Assembly (NCBI RefSeq): GCF_013836145.1
Contig: NZ_CP057483.1
Coordinates: 2,976,001 to 3,040,000 of the forward strand
Length of the DNA: 64,000 nucleotides
Direction of reading: 5' to 3'
From: Citrobacter sp. RHB25-C09
Lineage (GTDB): Bacteria; Pseudomonadota; Gammaproteobacteria; Enterobacterales; Enterobacteriaceae
Part shown: in pieces, positions 7,986-17,151 of the stretch
Position numbering within the stretch: the stretch's first letter is position 1
Layout of the letters: each line of letters starts with the position of its first letter
Program-made: the position numbers and the translations under genes
Notes under the pieces: model-generated
Databases searched by the model: none
Told to the model about the DNA's origin: nothing
Seen by the model: the letters and a program-made list of their open reading frames with translations, nothing else

Positions 7986-10708
7986 TGTTGTGCCTCCTGC
8001 AGATCCTCAAGACGCGCACCCGCCAGTACCGGTGCAATGCCCGGCATACCCATTGGCAAGCCAACCTGCCCTGCCGTTAAGCCTTCAGCGATTTCAACCG
8101 GTAGCGTGACCGTGTTGCCATCGTAGCTAAAGGAGACGCGGGTACCGGCATTCACGCCCAACTTCGCGGCATCGGCCGGGTTGAGTTTGATGTACGGTTG
8201 CGGCATACGGCTCTGGAAGACCGGCGCACGCTGGGACAGCTCATCGCTACCAAACAGATGGTAGTACGGCGCAATACGCCACTGACCGTCCTGCGCCTGG
8301 AAGCTCGCCGGTACGGCCGTGAAGTAGTCCAGACCGCCTTCTGAGGCTTCAATCAAACGCACGCCCGGATCGCCATGACGCAGTTTACCGCCCACTTCAT
8401 CCTGGAACTTGTTCCACGCCTGTGGGGAGTTCCAGCCTGGCGCCCAGGCAAACGGAATCTGTGAACGCGGCGCAGACGGCTGGTTGTTCCCTTCCATCGA
8501 GAAGGCGAACATCGTGTCTTTATCCTGCGGCTGACGTGGCTCATGCACGCTGATATTAGCGCGCATTGCGGTACGACCGCTGTAACGGTGCGGCTCACGC
8601 GCCAGCTTCTGTCCACGAATGCGAAAGGAAGCATCCGGCGCAGCATCTTTAATGCCTGCCAGCTCCGGCATCGCGGCAATCGCGGCGTCGATCACGTGGT
8701 CGAGCTGCGTCCAGTCCACTTCGCGGTTCTGCACGGTGCTGTGCAGCGAATGCAGCCAGCGCCAGCTTTCCAGCATGATGATGCTGCTGTCGTAATAAGC
8801 CGGGTCGTAAACCTGGAAGAAACGCTGTGCGCGGCCTTCGTTGTTGATGACCGTACCGTCGCTTTCAGCGAAGCTTGCGGCAGAAAGCACCAGATGGGCG
8901 TTTTCCATGATGGCAGTACGCTGATGGTCAACCACCATTACCAGCGGCGCTTTCGCCAGCGCGGCATTTACACGCGTTGCGGAAGCATGACGATGCAGAT
9001 CATTTTCCAGCACGACAACCGCGTCGGCGCGTCCGGTTTCCAGTTCAGTCAGCGCGTCGTCGAGCGAACCACCGCCCATAATGCCCAGCCCCATGCTGTT
9101 CACGGAACGTGCAATCATGGTAATACCAACGTCAGTACCACGGCCTTTCAGCGCTTTGGCGACGTTAGCCGCTGCCTGAATGATCTCAGCACTGCCGGCG
9201 TTAGTCCCGGAGATAATCAGCGGTTTTTTCGCCCCGGCCAGCGCCTGGACGATCACATCGATTTTGTTTTGCAGATCGCTGCTGATACCGTCAACCGCCG
9301 GTGCGTTGTTATCCAGCGCATGGGCAATAGCGAAACCTAAGCGCGCCTGATCTTCAACCGGTGCACGGTAAGTCCATGCGGCGATATCATCCAGACGGGT
9401 GTCATCAACGTTAGTGACAAACAGCGGATGCTTGGCGCGCTGGCCGATGTTAAGAATTGCGGCAATCTGCCAGTCAGCCACTTTCTGAGCCGCCGCCATT
9501 TCGCGCGCTTTGCCTTTCACCGCCTGACGCACTGCCAGCGCAACGCGGGCGCCGGTCTGGGTCACATCTTCACCGAGAACCAATACCGCATCGTAAGATT
9601 CAATATCACGCAGCGCAGGCGTATGAACACCGCCTTCCCGCAGCACTTTCAGCGCCAGTTCCAGACGTTCCTGTTCGCCTTTGGCGATACCGGTGTAAAA
9701 GTTTTCTGCCCCGACCAGTTCACGCAGCGCAAAGTTGCTTTCCACGCTGGCGCGCGGAGAACCGATACCGATGACTTTCTTCGACTGACGCAGAATGTCT
9801 GCTGCGCCCTGCATCGCCTGTTCTGCGTTGAGGGTGATCAGGTCATCGCCACGGCGCTGAACGGGCTGACGCGGACGGTCTTTCAGGTTCACGTAACCAT
9901 AGCCAAAACGACCACGGTCGCAGAGGAAGTAGTGGTTAACGGTGCCGTTATAACGGTTTTCGATACGACGCAGTTCGCCATAGCGCTCACCCGGACTGGT
10001 GTTACAGCCAATGGAGCACTGCTGGCAGATGCTTGGCGCAAACTGCATGTCCCATTTACGGTTGTAGCGTTCGGAGTGCGTTTTATCGGTGAATACACCG
10101 GTCGGGCAAATCTCGACCAGGTTACCGGAGAACTCGCTCTCAAGCGTACCGTCTTCCGGGCGACCGAAGTAGACGTTGTCATGCGCGCCATAGACGCCCA
10201 GATCCTGACCGTCAGCGTAGTCTTTGTAGTAGCGCACGCAGCGGTAACAGGCGATGCAGCGGTTCATTTCATGAGAGATGAACGGCCCCAGATCCTGGTT
10301 GCGGTGGGTACGCTTGGTGAAACGATAGCGACGGAAGCTGTGGCCGGTCATCACGGTCATATCCTGAAGGTGGCAGTTACCGCCCTCTTCACAGACCGGA
10401 CAGTCGTGCGGGTGGTTGGTCATTAACCACTCCACCACGCTTTCACGGAACTGTTTCGCTTCTTCGTCATCGATAGAAATAAAGGTGCCTTCGGTGGCCG
10501 GTGTCATACAAGACATCACCAGGCGACCACGCGTATCTTCCGCGTTCTGGTACTGCTTCACCGCACACTGGCGGCAAGCACCGACGCTGCCCAGCGCCGG
10601 GTGCCAGCAAAAGTACGGAATATCAAGGCCGAGCGACAGACATGCTTCAAGCAGGTTGTCTGCGCCATTGACCTCGTATTCTTTGCCGTCTACATGAATC
10701 GTAGCCAT
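7982..10708 (-). CDS. nuoG: NADH-quinone oxidoreductase subunit G
   Basis: Largest peripheral-arm subunit, 908 residues. It has an N-terminal 2Fe-2S ferredoxin domain (CWHPALGSVGACRQC), a His/Cys-ligated 4Fe-4S site (HDCPVCEEGGNC), a second CIACYRCVRYY cluster site, the CQQCSIGC site of the extra N7 cluster, and a long molybdopterin-oxidoreductase-like C-terminus without cofactor role. The start is the second of two close ATGs: GGAAG lies 7 nt before the ATG at 10708 but only 1 nt before the ATG at 10714, and the family begins MATIHVDGKEY. It lies 28 bp after nuoF. Confidence 0.97.
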   Translation of the reverse strand: MATIHVDGKEYEVNGADNLLEACLSLGLDIPYFCWHPALGSVGACRQCAVKQYQNAEDTRGRLVMSCMTPATEGTFISIDDEEAKQFRESVVEWLMTNHPHDCPVCEEGGNCHLQDMTVMTGHSFRRYRFTKRTHRNQDLGPFISHEMNRCIACYRCVRYYKDYADGQDLGVYGAHDNVYFGRPEDGTLESEFSGNLVEICPTGVFTDKTHSERYNRKWDMQFAPSICQQCSIGCNTSPGERYGELRRIENRYNGTVNHYFLCDRGRFGYGYVNLKDRPRQPVQRRGDDLITLNAEQAMQGAADILRQSKKVIGIGSPRASVESNFALRELVGAENFYTGIAKGEQERLELALKVLREGGVHTPALRDIESYDAVLVLGEDVTQTGARVALAVRQAVKGKAREMAAAQKVADWQIAAILNIGQRAKHPLFVTNVDDTRLDDIAAWTYRAPVEDQARLGFAIAHALDNNAPAVDGISSDLQNKIDVIVQALAGAKKPLIISGTNAGSAEIIQAAANVAKALKGRGTDVGITMIARSVNSMGLGIMGGGSLDDALTELETGRADAVVVLENDLHRHASATRVNAALAKAPLVMVVDHQRTAIMENAHLVLSAASFAESDGTVINNEGRAQRFFQVYDPAYYDSSIIMLESWRWLHSLHSTVQNREVDWTQLDHVIDAAIAAMPELAGIKDAAPDASFRIRGQKLAREPHRYSGRTAMRANISVHEPRQPQDKDTMFAFSMEGNNQPSAPRSQIPFAWAPGWNSPQAWNKFQDEVGGKLRHGDPGVRLIEASEGGLDYFTAVPASFQAQDGQWRIAPYYHLFGSDELSQRAPVFQSRMPQPYIKLNPADAAKLGVNAGTRVSFSYDGNTVTLPVEIAEGLTAGQVGLPMGMPGIAPVLAGARLEDLQEAQQ

Positions 10709-10736
10709 TAGCATGCTTCCAAATTAGAAATTTAAC

Positions 10737-12074
10737 TCACCAGCGCTCTTTCAGCAGGTTCGGCTGAATACCACCAATTCCGTGGGTATTGCTGAACGGC
10801 TGCTTGATGCCAGCTTCGAATTCTTCGCGGAAATATTTAATTGCGCTCTGCAGCGGCTCTACCGCACCCGGTGCGTGTGCACAGAAGGTTTTACCCGGAC
10901 CGAGGAAGCGACACAGTTGCTCAAGCGTCTCGATATCCCCAGGCTGGCCTTCGCCACGCTCCAGCGCGCGCAGAATTTTTACGCTCCACGGTAGCCCGTC
11001 ACGGCACGGCGTACACCAGCCGCAGGACTCGCGGGCAAAGAACTCTTCCAGGTTACGCACCAGCGGCACCATACCAATCTCATGGTCTACCGCCATTGCC
11101 AGCGCAGTACCCAGACGGCTGCCTGCTTTGCCAATGCTTTCGAATTCCATTGGCAGGTCAAGGTGCGCTTCGGTCAGGAAGTCGGTACCCGCGCCGCCTG
11201 GCTGCCAGGCTTTGAACTTCAGGCCATCACGCATGCCGCCCGCATAATCTTCAAGAATTTCACGCGCCGTGGTGCCGAATGGCAGTTCCCACAGTCCCGG
11301 ATTCTTCACGCGACCGGAGAAGCCCATCAGCTTGGTGCCCGCGTCTTTACTCTTCGAAATGTTCTGGTACCACTCCACGCCGTTAGCGAGGATAGCCGGG
11401 ACGTTACACAGCGTTTCAACGTTGTTGACGCAGGTCGGTTTGCCCCATGCGCCCGAAGTCGCCGGGAACGGCGGCTTGGAACGTGGGTTAGCACGACGAC
11501 CTTCGAGGGAGTTAATCAGCGCGGTTTCTTCACCGCAGATATAGCGCCCTGCCCCAGTGTGGACAAACAGTTCGAAGTCAAAACCGGTGCCCATGATGTT
11601 TTTGCCAAGCAGACCGGCTTCGGTTGCTTCAGCAATGGCGCGGCGCAGATTCACCGCCGCTTCAATGTATTCACCACGCAGGAAGATGTAGCCACGGTAC
11701 GCTTTCAGCGCAAACGCGGAGATCAGCATGCCTTCCACCAGCAGGTGCGGCAGCTGTTCCATCAGCAGACGGTCTTTATACGTACCCGGCTCCATTTCAT
11801 CGGCGTTACACAACAGGTAACGGATGTTCATGGATTCGTCTTTCGGCATCAGGCTCCACTTCAGGCCGGTAGAAAAGCCAGCGCCGCCGCGTCCTTTCAG
11901 CCCAGAGTCTTTAACCTGATTAACGATCTCATCCGGAGAAAGACCGGTCAGCGCTTTACGCGCGCCTTCATAGCCGTTTTTGCTACGGTATTCGTCCAGC
12001 CATACCGGCTGTTCGTCATCGCGCAGACGCCAGGTCAGCGGATGGGTTTCGGGAGTACGGATAATGTTTTTCAT
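10737..12074 (-). CDS. nuoF: NADH-quinone oxidoreductase subunit F (NADH/FMN site)
   Basis: NADH-oxidising subunit of complex I, 445 residues, holding FMN and the N3 4Fe-4S cluster. The nucleotide-binding glycine motif GRGGAGF is at residues 61-67, the second glycine-rich stretch (CNADEMEPGTYKDR) follows, and the cluster ligands are ESCGWCTPCRDG near residue 351 with a further Cys near 398 (GKTFCAHAPG). The start overlaps the nuoE stop by 4 bp. NuoE and NuoF form the dehydrogenase module with NuoG. Confidence 0.98.
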   Translation of the reverse strand: MKNIIRTPETHPLTWRLRDDEQPVWLDEYRSKNGYEGARKALTGLSPDEIVNQVKDSGLKGRGGAGFSTGLKWSLMPKDESMNIRYLLCNADEMEPGTYKDRLLMEQLPHLLVEGMLISAFALKAYRGYIFLRGEYIEAAVNLRRAIAEATEAGLLGKNIMGTGFDFELFVHTGAGRYICGEETALINSLEGRRANPRSKPPFPATSGAWGKPTCVNNVETLCNVPAILANGVEWYQNISKSKDAGTKLMGFSGRVKNPGLWELPFGTTAREILEDYAGGMRDGLKFKAWQPGGAGTDFLTEAHLDLPMEFESIGKAGSRLGTALAMAVDHEIGMVPLVRNLEEFFARESCGWCTPCRDGLPWSVKILRALERGEGQPGDIETLEQLCRFLGPGKTFCAHAPGAVEPLQSAIKYFREEFEAGIKQPFSNTHGIGGIQPNLLKERW

Positions 12075-12571
12075 TTATACCGCTCCAGCAGTTCAGGAAT
12101 GCCTTCCGGGGTCAGATGCGCGTGAGTGTCCTCATCGATCATCATGTTAGGCCCTTTATCGCAGTTCCCCAGGCAGCAGGTCGGCAGCAGCGTAAAGCGA
12201 CCGTCAAAGGTCGTCTGCCCCGGCTTGATGTTAAGCTTTTTCTCGAGCGCAGCCTGGATGCCCTGATAGCCATTGATATGGCATACCACGCTGTCGCAAT
12301 AGCGGATCACGTGGCGACCGACTGGCTGGCGGAAGATCTGGCTGTAAAACGTCGCAACACCTTCGACATCGCTGGCCGGGATCCCCAGCACATCGGCGAT
12401 CGCATGGATCGCGCCATCCGGCACCCAGCCACGCTGTTTCTGAACGATCTTCAGCGCTTCAATGGACGCCGCACGCGGGTCTTCGTAGTGGTGCATCTCG
12501 TGCTCAATGGCTTCACGCTCTGCCGCACTCAGCTCAAAAGCCTCGGTTTGTGGTTGTTGATTCTCGTGCAT
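12071..12571 (-). CDS. nuoE: NADH-quinone oxidoreductase subunit E (2Fe-2S)
   Basis: Thioredoxin-fold subunit holding the N1a 2Fe-2S cluster, 166 residues. The four ligands are visible as Cys92 and Cys97 (YCDSVVCHING) and Cys133 and Cys137 (LPTCCLGNCDKG). It begins 2 bp after nuoCD and overlaps nuoF by 4 bp, typical tight packing in this operon. Confidence 0.98.
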   Translation of the reverse strand: MHENQQPQTEAFELSAAEREAIEHEMHHYEDPRAASIEALKIVQKQRGWVPDGAIHAIADVLGIPASDVEGVATFYSQIFRQPVGRHVIRYCDSVVCHINGYQGIQAALEKKLNIKPGQTTFDGRFTLLPTCCLGNCDKGPNMMIDEDTHAHLTPEGIPELLERYK

Positions 12572-12573
12572 AA

Positions 12574-14376
12574 TTAGCGGTCCACATCTGACATAACAAA
12601 ATCGATACTACCCAGGTGAACGATAAGGTCAGACACCAGGCTGCCGCGTACCGCGACCGGGATCTGCTGCAGATGCGCAAAGCTCGGGGTACGGATACGG
12701 GTACGATAACTCATGGTGCTGCCATCGCTGGTCAGGTAGTAACTGTTAATACCCTTGGTCGCTTCGATCATCTGGAAGGACTCATTCGCCGGCATGACCG
12801 GGCCCCACGACACTTGCAGGAAGTGGGTGATCAGGGTTTCGATATGTTGCAGCGTGCGCTCTTTCGGCGGCGGCGTGGTCAGCGGGTGATCCGCTTTGAA
12901 CGGGCCTTCCGGCATGTTATTGAGGCACTGCTCAAGGATGCGCAGACTCTGACGCAGTTCTTCAACTTTCAGCATCACGCGGGTGTAGCAGTCGGAGACA
13001 CCGCCGCCAACCGGCACTTCAAAGTCGAAGTTTTCGTAGCCAGAGTAAGGGCGTGCTTTACGCACGTCGAAATCAATACCTGTCGCACGCAGCGCAGCAC
13101 CCGTACAGCCCCAGTCCAGCGCTTCTTTCGCACCGTAGGCGGCAACGCCCTGGGAACGGCCTTTCAGGATGGTGTTACGCAGCGCGGCTTTCTCATAAGA
13201 GGCCAGGCGCTTCGGCATCCAGTCAAGGAATTCACGCAGCAGCTTGTCCCAGCCGCGCGGCAGGTCGTGCGCGACGCCACCGATACGGAACCAGGCCGGG
13301 TGCATACGATAGCCAGTGACCGCTTCCACGATATCGTAAATTTTCTGACGGTCAGTAAACGCGAAGAAGACCGGGGTCATCGCGCCGACGTCCTGAATAA
13401 ACGTGGAAATATACAGCAGGTGGCTGTTAATGCGGAACAGTTCGGAAAGCATGACGCGAATCACGTTAACGCGATCCGGAACGGTAATGCCTGCCAGTTT
13501 TTCTACCGCCAACACGTACGGCATTTCGTTGACGCAGCCACCGAGGTATTCGATACGGTCGGTATACGGAATGTAGCTGTGCCAGGACTGACGCTCGCCC
13601 ATCTTCTCAGCGCCACGGTGGTGGTAGCCGATGTCAGGAACGCAGTCGACAATCTCTTCGCCGTCGAGTTGCAGAACAATACGGAAAGCACCGTGTGAAG
13701 ACGGGTGGTTCGGGCCGAGGTTGAGGAACATGAAGTCCTCGTTTTCAGTACCGCGCTGCATGCCCCACTCTTCCGGTTTGAAGGTCAGGGACTCCATCTC
13801 CAGATCCTGTTTCGCTTTGGTCAGCTCAAACGGATCGAATTCGGTAGCGCGCGCCGGGTAATCTTTACGCAGCGGGTGTCCCTGCCAGGTATGCGGCATC
13901 AGCAGGCGCGTCAGGTGTGGGTGGCCTTCGATATCAATGCCAAACATTTCCCAGGTTTCACGCTCATACCAGTTGGCGTTCGGGAACAGTTTGGTGAAGG
14001 TCGGCACACGCAGGTCGTTTTCAGACAAGGCCACCTTGAGCATGATATCGCGATTGCGTTCAATGGAAATCAGGTGGTAGAAAACGGAAAAATCCGCGGC
14101 GGGTAACCCTTCGCGGTGCGTACGCAGACGTTCGTCCATGCCGTGTAAGTCAAACAGCATGACGTAAGGTTTCGGCAGTCTCTTTAAGAAATCGCCCACT
14201 TCCAGTAATTGTTCACGCTTCACCCAAACAACGGGTACCCCGGTGCGCGTCGCCTGAACGGTAAAGGCATCCGGCCCAAAGCGGTTGCGCAGTTCGCCAA
14301 TAACCGGGTCATCAAGGTGATCCCGGGTTTGCCATGCGGCGTCTTGCGCGGTTAAGTCGGTCATATTGTTCACCAT
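12574..14376 (-). CDS. nuoC: NADH-quinone oxidoreductase fused subunit C/D
   Basis: Fusion of the 30-kDa (C) and 49-kDa (D) subunits, 600 residues, as in other gammaproteobacteria. The C part spans about residues 1-190 (signature ERETWEMFGIDIEGHPHLTRLL), and the D part follows with the quinone-site loop GPNHPSSHGAFR and the hydrogenase-like C-terminus ending SIDFVMSDVDR. D-type subunits have lost the metal-binding cysteines of hydrogenases. The exact start is uncertain: an ATG four codons later (MTDLTAQ) is also used in annotations, and neither has a strong ribosome site. Confidence 0.96.
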   Translation of the reverse strand: MVNNMTDLTAQDAAWQTRDHLDDPVIGELRNRFGPDAFTVQATRTGVPVVWVKREQLLEVGDFLKRLPKPYVMLFDLHGMDERLRTHREGLPAADFSVFYHLISIERNRDIMLKVALSENDLRVPTFTKLFPNANWYERETWEMFGIDIEGHPHLTRLLMPHTWQGHPLRKDYPARATEFDPFELTKAKQDLEMESLTFKPEEWGMQRGTENEDFMFLNLGPNHPSSHGAFRIVLQLDGEEIVDCVPDIGYHHRGAEKMGERQSWHSYIPYTDRIEYLGGCVNEMPYVLAVEKLAGITVPDRVNVIRVMLSELFRINSHLLYISTFIQDVGAMTPVFFAFTDRQKIYDIVEAVTGYRMHPAWFRIGGVAHDLPRGWDKLLREFLDWMPKRLASYEKAALRNTILKGRSQGVAAYGAKEALDWGCTGAALRATGIDFDVRKARPYSGYENFDFEVPVGGGVSDCYTRVMLKVEELRQSLRILEQCLNNMPEGPFKADHPLTTPPPKERTLQHIETLITHFLQVSWGPVMPANESFQMIEATKGINSYYLTSDGSTMSYRTRIRTPSFAHLQQIPVAVRGSLVSDLIVHLGSIDFVMSDVDR

Positions 14377-14402
14377 TGCAAATGGTCCGTGGTGACTGTT
14401 AC

Positions 14403-14452
14403 GCCTGGCTTCGCGCTATTTGAATAGTGATATGCGAAGGTAATCTCCAGGC
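14403..14452 (-). promoter_or_regulatory. Nested stem-loop in the nuoB-nuoCD spacer
   Basis: In the 89-bp gap two stacked arm pairs are present: GCCTGG (14403-14408) with CCAGGC (14447-14452), and CTTCGC (14409-14414) with GCGAAG (14434-14439). Together they form one long hairpin in the nuo transcript. No U run follows, so it is not a simple terminator; an mRNA-processing or stability role is inference. Confidence 0.6.
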
Positions 14453-14465
14453 TCACAGGCGCAAA

Positions 14466-15128
14466 TTAAATCTCGTCTGGTGTACGCAGATTCGTGACTG
14501 CAATGCGTTCGCCGCGCTTACGCTCGCGCTCTGACTGCATATTGGCGCGATAAACGCCCTGATCGCCAACCACCCAGGAGAGCGGACGACGTTCTTTGCC
14601 AATGGAGTCTTGCAGCAGCATCAGCGCCTGCATGTACGCTTCCGGACGTGGCGGGCATCCCGGGATGTACACATCTACCGGAATGAACTTATCAACGCCC
14701 TGCACAACCGAATAAATATCGTACATACCGCCGGAGTTCGCACATGCGCCCATGGAAATAACCCATTTCGGCTCCAGCATCTGGTCATAGAGACGCTGAA
14801 TGACCGGGGCCATCTTGGTAAAGCAGGTACCCGCGACGACCATGAGATCGGCCTGACGCGGCGAAGCACGCAGAACTTCCGCACCAAAACGCGCCACGTC
14901 ATGCACAGCGGTGAAAGAGGTCACCATTTCTACGTAGCAGCAGGAAAGGCCGAAGTTATACGGCCAAATTGAGTTCTTACGGCCCCAGTTAACCATGTCA
15001 TGCAACTTGCCCATGAACACGTTTTTGTTAACTTCTTGCTCCAGGGGGTCGGTTACGATCTCCTGTTTTTGCAGGGGGTAACGGTCATTCTCACCGTTAG
15101 GATCTATGCGGGTGAGCGTATAATCCAT
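14466..15128 (-). CDS. nuoB: NADH-quinone oxidoreductase subunit B (N2 cluster)
   Basis: Subunit holding the terminal 4Fe-4S cluster N2 that reduces quinone, 220 residues. The unusual tandem cysteine ligands are Cys63-Cys64 (GLSCCYVEM), with Cys129 (MGACANSGG) and Cys158 (YIPGCPPRPEA) completing the set. It follows nuoA by 15 bp and precedes nuoCD after a gap holding a long hairpin. Confidence 0.98.
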   Translation of the reverse strand: MDYTLTRIDPNGENDRYPLQKQEIVTDPLEQEVNKNVFMGKLHDMVNWGRKNSIWPYNFGLSCCYVEMVTSFTAVHDVARFGAEVLRASPRQADLMVVAGTCFTKMAPVIQRLYDQMLEPKWVISMGACANSGGMYDIYSVVQGVDKFIPVDVYIPGCPPRPEAYMQALMLLQDSIGKERRPLSWVVGDQGVYRANMQSERERKRGERIAVTNLRTPDEI

Positions 15129-15143
15129 CTTAATGCCTCGCGG

Positions 15144-15584
15144 TTAGCGTTGACGGTTAGCGATACTGTTTTCCGGGTTCATACGCTCGCGGCGAGAACG
15201 CGCGGGCGTCCAGTCCAGCGCGCCAATACGCACCAGATAAACCAGACCAGCCAGTAACACAAAAATAAAAATTGCAGCTTCCACAAAGCCAACCCAGCCG
15301 CTTTCACGGATAGAGGTTGACCATGCGTACAGATACAGTGCTTCAACGTCGAAGATAACGAAGAACATGGCTACCAGATAAAACTTGGCAGACAGGCGTA
15401 AGCGAGCGGTGCCGACCGAGTCGATACCTGATTCAAACGGGGTGTTTTTTGACCTCGCGCGTGCGCGACCGCCTAAAAACCAACCGCCGACAAGCATCAG
15501 GCAGCACAGGCCAATGGCAACAATAAGAAAGATAGCGAATGCCCAGTGATGAGCGATGACTTCAGTGGATGTTGACATACTCAT
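15144..15584 (-). CDS. nuoA: NADH-quinone oxidoreductase subunit A
   Basis: First gene of the operon: ND3 homologue, 146 residues, three membrane helices with the conserved acidic loop FESGIDSVGTARLRLSAKF and FDVEALYLYAW. It is one residue shorter than the E. coli protein near the C-terminus. Translation could begin at Met1 or Met3; neither has a strong Shine-Dalgarno match. Promoters lie in the 550-bp region upstream. Confidence 0.97.
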   Translation of the reverse strand: MSMSTSTEVIAHHWAFAIFLIVAIGLCCLMLVGGWFLGGRARARSKNTPFESGIDSVGTARLRLSAKFYLVAMFFVIFDVEALYLYAWSTSIRESGWVGFVEAAIFIFVLLAGLVYLVRIGALDWTPARSRRERMNPENSIANRQR

Positions 15585-16131
15585 TGCTTACTCATCAAAA
15601 GCGGCGCCAAATTCTCTGCTCTTTACGGCAGATGAACGCCACATCGATTCATGGGGAGGAATAAAAAAAACCTTACAATTACTGTAGAAAATGTTTTATA
15701 CAGCCAATTGATGGGGTCTTTTACTCCTTTCTATAACCTTTTGTCAACTTTAACAAAAGTTTCCTCACATTAGTTTACATGACTCCAACATCGTTAACAT
15801 TAAATGCGTTTTAGCACTGTGTCGATCGATTCACAGTCTAAAAAGGATGTTGTTGAATCGTGTCCGTTGTGAAGTAAATAGGAAAATGCGTGCCTATTTT
15901 GACAGGAATTCGTAATGATTCCTCCCCCTAAATGGGAGTATTTTCTTGATCTGTGACACGCTTTTGTTAATCCACCCTGGAAAACAGCAACAATTTCTAT
16001 CGTTTTTTAACATGACAGCGCAGCAGCATGATTTCTGCTGCAAGTTTGCGCATTTCCCTGGCGCCTGTTTTTCTCTCTGATTTATGAGGATTTTTACCTC
16101 ACAAAGCATGTCCCTAACCGATATTAGTACA
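15585..16131 (-). promoter_or_regulatory. nuo operon upstream control region
   Basis: No convincing gene lies in these 547 bp. The part near nuoA is AT-rich and contains a short dyad, CTTTTGT (15738-15744) with ACAAAAG (15753-15759). A 71-codon frame on the minus strand (15894-16109) has no ribosome site or recognisable product. In E. coli the nuo operon has its promoters in this long leader region and responds to ArcA, Fnr and NarL; I could not place individual sites with confidence. Confidence 0.6.
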
Positions 16132-16177
16132 AAAAAAGAACCACTGGATGTTTTTTCATCATCAGTGGTTCTTTTTT
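16132..16177. terminator. Bidirectional terminator between lrhA and nuo
   Basis: Long hairpin: AAAAAAGAACCACTG on the left pairs with CAGTGGTTCTTTTTT on the right, with an inner GATG/CATC extension. U runs follow on either strand. It lies 36 bp beyond the lrhA stop and separates lrhA transcription from the nuo promoter region. Confidence 0.9.
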
Positions 16178-16212
16178 ACAATAACAATTTTTAACGACTT
16201 TTTTGCGGTGTG

Positions 16213-17151
16213 CTATTCCAGATCGCGCTCAAGCAACACGGTATCATCTCCGCCTTCCGAAGTAGCATGACCGTACTGCCACGGATTCTGCCAGGTTTCC
16301 ATGGAATGGTAGATCACCTGGGCAAGATCGTTTTTAACCACCGGATTGCGACACAGCAGGTAATCGGTATCAGGTAATAAAGGTAGCCCATCGACGCCAC
16401 CCAACACGCGCAGGTCCGGGCTCATCATTTCAACCGGACGCGCCGTCACCCCAAGACCCGCTTTCACCGCTGCACGAACGGCGGGCAGCGTAGAAGCCAC
16501 ATAGGCGAGCCGCCAGGGAATATTGGCTGCGTTTAATGTTTCCAGCACCACATCACGGAAAGGGCTGGGTTCGTCCAGCAGAACCAGCGGCAACGGTTCC
16601 CCCTTCGGTAACACATATTCCGCAGCACAGTACCAAAGCGTGGGAGAGGTACGCAGCGTCAGACTTTCAAATGTCCCCGGACGGTGCGTGGTCACGATAA
16701 GATCCACTTCCTGAGACGCTAACATTTCTTCCATCCAGGCGTTACGCTTCACTCTGACATCCAGCGCTAACTTCGGATAAACCGAACTAATCCGGTTCAG
16801 GAGAAACGGCAGGATGGTATCCGCTGTCTCATCGGAAGCGCCAATAGTTAACGCCCCCTGAAGATTACTGAACATTAATGATGAGCAGGCCTCATCATTG
16901 AAGCGTAAAATCTTACGGGCATAGCCAAGAAGCTGGATACCATGCTCAGTCAACAGCTTATTGCGCCCGTGACGGGCGAACAGTTCTTTGCCTACGAGCT
17001 GCTCTAGCCGCTGCATTTGTTGGCTCACTGCGGACTGAGTACGACACACTGCCGCAGCCGCAGCCGCAAAGGTGTTCAGGTCAGCAACAGCAACAAAAGT
17101 TCTCAGCAGATCGAGGTCGAGGTTAATTATCAGACGATTTGCATTTATCAT
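16213..17151 (-). CDS. lrhA: LysR-family regulator LrhA
   Basis: DNA-binding repressor of flagellar and fimbrial genes in E. coli (it controls flhDC), 312 residues. The N-terminal helix-turn-helix spans about residues 15-75 (DLLRTFVAVADLNTFAAAAA, then CRTQSAVSQQMQRLE), followed by the LysR effector-binding domain. It is the HexA/PecT-type member upstream of nuo, with sequence close to E. coli LrhA except for the last 40 residues. E. coli LrhA activates its own gene; the long AT-rich region upstream would hold its promoter. Confidence 0.95.
   Translation of the reverse strand: MINANRLIINLDLDLLRTFVAVADLNTFAAAAAAVCRTQSAVSQQMQRLEQLVGKELFARHGRNKLLTEHGIQLLGYARKILRFNDEACSSLMFSNLQGALTIGASDETADTILPFLLNRISSVYPKLALDVRVKRNAWMEEMLASQEVDLIVTTHRPGTFESLTLRTSPTLWYCAAEYVLPKGEPLPLVLLDEPSPFRDVVLETLNAANIPWRLAYVASTLPAVRAAVKAGLGVTARPVEMMSPDLRVLGGVDGLPLLPDTDYLLCRNPVVKNDLAQVIYHSMETWQNPWQYGHATSEGGDDTVLLERDLE

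Noticed and set aside
15827..15860. CGATTCA/TGAATCG dyad in the nuo leader
   Set aside because: Seven-base arms with a 20-bp spacer are not beyond chance in a 600-bp region.
15894..16109. 71-codon frame upstream of nuo on the minus strand
   Set aside because: Cys- and Lys-rich without similarity to a known family, no ribosome site, and it lies in AT-rich control DNA.
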